Assembly (NCBI GenBank): GCA_023422565.1
Contig: JAFAGR010000038.1
Span: forward strand, 1 to 64,000
Source: Bacteroidota bacterium
Lineage (GTDB): Bacteria > Bacteroidota > Bacteroidia > Chitinophagales > Chitinophagaceae
Length of the DNA: 64,000 nt
Reading direction: 5' to 3'
Under the pieces are notes generated by a model. It ran no database searches. It had not been told where the DNA came from and saw only the letters and a program-made list of their open reading frames with translations. Shown here one piece after another: positions 62,413-64,000 of the stretch. The translations under genes were made by a program, and so were the position numbers. Position 1 is the first letter of the stretch, and every line of letters starts with the position of its first letter.

Positions 62413-62745
62413 ATGACTCAGATATCAGAAATCGCGCATACGATTAATAAGGAACTTGCCATGGGCAATTCCTCCACGCGTCTTTTAAGAATGAACGGTT
62501 CTTCAATGGTGGCAGACGGAATTAAAGACGGCGACATATTAGTTATTGAGGAAAAATTCGGCGAGGTCAATGGAAAAATCATTCTTGCCCGGCTTGACGG
62601 TATGTTATTGGTGCGAAGGATGGAACAACAGGGAAGGAGGATACGTCTCCTTAGCGGCGGCAACTTTTTTGCGCCGTTGGAAATTGACCCTTACGCTGAT
62701 TTCAAAATACTGGGCGTGGTGAGTTTCGTGATGCATCCGCTTTAA
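62413..62745 (+). CDS. S24 (LexA/UmuD-like) protein without DNA-binding domain
   Basis: 110 residues from the ATG at 62413 (a TTG at 62383 is possible but less likely). The fold matches LexA/UmuD peptidase S24: the nucleophile Ser lies in MNGSSMVADGIKDGDILVIE and the end FKILGVVSFVM is typical. Where UmuD has the catalytic Lys in TVKKL, this protein reads LLVRRM, that is, Arg. Autocleavage may be lost or altered. There is no helix-turn-helix and no umuC-like gene next to it, so its use is unclear. It is divergent from the radical SAM gene. Confidence 0.8.
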   Translation: MTQISEIAHTINKELAMGNSSTRLLRMNGSSMVADGIKDGDILVIEEKFGEVNGKIILARLDGMLLVRRMEQQGRRIRLLSGGNFFAPLEIDPYADFKILGVVSFVMHPL

Positions 62746-62749
62746 ATGA

Positions 62750-63415
62750 TCATGAAAACTCCATTCTCGGCGGAAGGTCTTTGAACACCGAGTTTACTTT
62801 TTCAGGCGAGGATGGGGATACGATCGACCATGCAGTCATTATAATTATTAACGCATCGGTGGAAAAAGAAATATTTCTGCTGTACCAGGTTTCGAGCGAA
62901 GCTTTGTATGGATAGATGGCGCGGTACATCATCCGTGGATCGCTGGCCAATGAAAGAATCTTTTCCTCATCACGGAACACAAGGGAAGCGATTCCGGTGA
63001 TGCCGGGGCGTACTTTGTAAATATTGCGTTTCGTTTCCTCATCAAACAGGTCAAAACTTACCTGCATCAGTGGCCGTGGGCCCACAATGCTCATATCGCC
63101 TTTCAACACATTAAATACCTGGGGCAATTCGTTGATCTTCGTTCTTCTTAAAAATCTACCGAATCGGGTTACCCGGGGATCATTGCGCAAAGTGATCTCG
63201 CCCGTGCCGATATTCGGGCTGTTTTTTACCATGGTGGCGAACTTCCAGATATAGAACGGCTTGTTCCGGTAACCAACTCTCTTTTGCAAATAAAGAATCT
63301 CCCTTTCCCCGGTGAATGCAAGGATCAAACTAACGGTGAGGAATAGGGGCAGTAAAATTATGATCGCGGAAAGCGCGAGAAGTATATCTAATAATCTTTT
63401 GATAAATCCGTACAT
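62750..63415 (-). CDS. Undecaprenyl-phosphate sugar phosphotransferase
   Basis: 221 residues of the WcaJ/WbaP-like bacterial sugar transferase family, which loads the first sugar-1-phosphate onto undecaprenyl phosphate for surface polysaccharide. One N-terminal membrane helix (LLDILLALSAIIILLPLFLTVSLILAF) precedes YLQKRVGYRNKPFYIWKFATM, FLRRTKINELPQVFNVLKGDMSIVGPRP and GITGIASL-type sequence. Located directly downstream (4 bases) of an aminotransferase gene; both probably belong to a polysaccharide or glycan cluster that continues past the window edge. Confidence 0.92.
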   Translation of the reverse strand: MYGFIKRLLDILLALSAIIILLPLFLTVSLILAFTGEREILYLQKRVGYRNKPFYIWKFATMVKNSPNIGTGEITLRNDPRVTRFGRFLRRTKINELPQVFNVLKGDMSIVGPRPLMQVSFDLFDEETKRNIYKVRPGITGIASLVFRDEEKILSLASDPRMMYRAIYPYKASLETWYSRNISFSTDALIIIMTAWSIVSPSSPEKVNSVFKDLPPRMEFS

Positions 63416-63418
63416 TCT

Positions 63419-64000
63419 TTAGAAAACCGATTTAATTGTATTTACCACTCGCTGCATTTCCTCTTCGGTAATATTTGTTGAGCAGGGAATACTCAGGCAA
63501 TTCCTGTATACGAAATCTGACCGGTCATTTTCATGATAGTAAATATCATCTTTAAACATCGGCAATTGATTCATCGGTACCCAGAAAGGCCTGCTCTGAA
63601 GCTTTTCATCATTAAGCGCCTTCAGTACTTCTTTTTGTTTTGAAGTTTTTATGGTAGGCATCCACCAATTTGGATTTACCTCCTTGTCTACCTTTTGAAA
63701 GGTAATATCACCCGTTTCTGACAGCTCATTTTTATAATACGCGATAACCTCTTTTTTCTTTTCCAGGAAAGACGGGAGCTGTTCCATTTGCGCAACGCCC
63801 ATTGCCGCCGCCACATTCACCAATCTGTAGTTATAGCCGATCTCATCATGATAATATTCAAAGGGATCGCTTTTGGCTTGGGTGGTAATGTGCTTTGCTT
63901 TTTTTGCCAGGGCCTCATCCTGTGTTACGATCATGCCTCCGCCACCCGTGGTAATTATCTTATTTCCATTGTAACTGAACGTGCCCATTTTTCCAAACCT
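63419..64000 (-). CDS. DegT/DnrJ/EryC1/StrS aminotransferase, 5' end outside window
   Basis: The last 194 codons of a PLP-dependent sugar aminotransferase; the frame stays open to the window edge (R-F-G-K before the Met at 63988), so the true start is outside. The Schiff-base Lys is in FSYNGNKIITTGGGGMIVT, and YNYRLVNVAAAMGVAQMEQLPSFLEKKK and WMPTIKTSKQ are family-typical. It would make an amino sugar for a surface polysaccharide or a flagellin-like glycan, together with the sugar transferase four bases downstream. Confidence 0.92.
   Translation of the reverse strand, partial: RFGKMGTFSYNGNKIITTGGGGMIVTQDEALAKKAKHITTQAKSDPFEYYHDEIGYNYRLVNVAAAMGVAQMEQLPSFLEKKKEVIAYYKNELSETGDITFQKVDKEVNPNWWMPTIKTSKQKEVLKALNDEKLQSRPFWVPMNQLPMFKDDIYYHENDRSDFVYRNCLSIPCSTNITEEEMQRVVNTIKSVF

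Overview
The window reads as chromosomal DNA of a member of the Bacteroidota, most likely a Chitinophagales/Chitinophagaceae-like bacterium. Supporting signs are the gliding lipoprotein GldH, a short basic bTHX ribosomal protein, DUF4286 and DUF6089 proteins, a split MetH, the order DUF6089-uppS-bamA-ompH-ompH-murI, and many promoters with the phylum's -7 element TAnnTTTG, often only 4-9 bases before the start codon. The assignment rests on recalled family knowledge, not on a search.

Layout. 1-4240: the 5' part of a very large secreted protein (minus strand) ending, within the window, in tandem 66-residue MopE-type DxDxDG repeats. 4424-8164: a beta-propeller sensor kinase and its LuxR-type response regulator, each preceded by the same 18-bp inverted repeat. 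8.2-11.7 kb: pyrH, a coiled-coil protein, a membrane protein, pdxH, bTHX and HU. 11.9-16.8 kb: a DUF4286 protein, exonuclease III and two-gene methionine synthase. 17-29.3 kb: an AraC regulator, a haloperoxidase-fold lipoprotein lacking both fold-defining histidines, recR, an Ig-like lipoprotein, two UvrD-family helicases (one fused to an Fe-S PD-(D/E)XK nuclease), an SPFH protein and a thioredoxin. 29.6-33.9 kb: tRNA-Arg(CCT), two overlapping convergent REC proteins, an ABC-F protein and an AIM24 protein. 33.9-40.9 kb: a TetR-TolC-MFP-RND efflux operon with a clear operator. 41-50 kb: DUF502, a phospholipase C/S1-P1-like protein, serC, DUF1015, a TPR protein, an acyl-CoA ligase, YicC and GldH. 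50-56.7 kb: the outer-membrane/wall cluster DUF6089-uppS-bamA-ompH-ompH-murI. 57-58.8 kb: rpmH-rnpA-yidD and superoxide dismutase. 59-61.2 kb: a MurU-like nucleotidyltransferase behind an AmgK-like kinase fused to the C-terminal domain of RapZ. 61.2-64 kb: a radical SAM gene cut by an in-frame stop, an S24-like protein with Arg at the catalytic Lys position, and the edge of a polysaccharide cluster.

How genes work together. Envelope biogenesis dominates: undecaprenyl diphosphate synthesis (uppS), beta-barrel assembly (bamA), periplasmic chaperones (two ompH/Skp), D-glutamate supply (murI), aminosugar salvage (AmgK-RapZ plus MurU), and surface polysaccharide initiation at the right edge.

The most unusual non-coding signal is a set of intergenic arrays of degenerate 7-bp units (and some 8-bp units), in several sequence families, at least two of which sit as inverted arrays around a short core. 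They resemble in style the heptameric STRR repeats known from cyanobacteria. The other strong candidates are the AmgK-RapZ fusion, the duplicated inverted repeat at the two-component genes, and the radical SAM nonsense codon with a conserved in-frame tail behind it.
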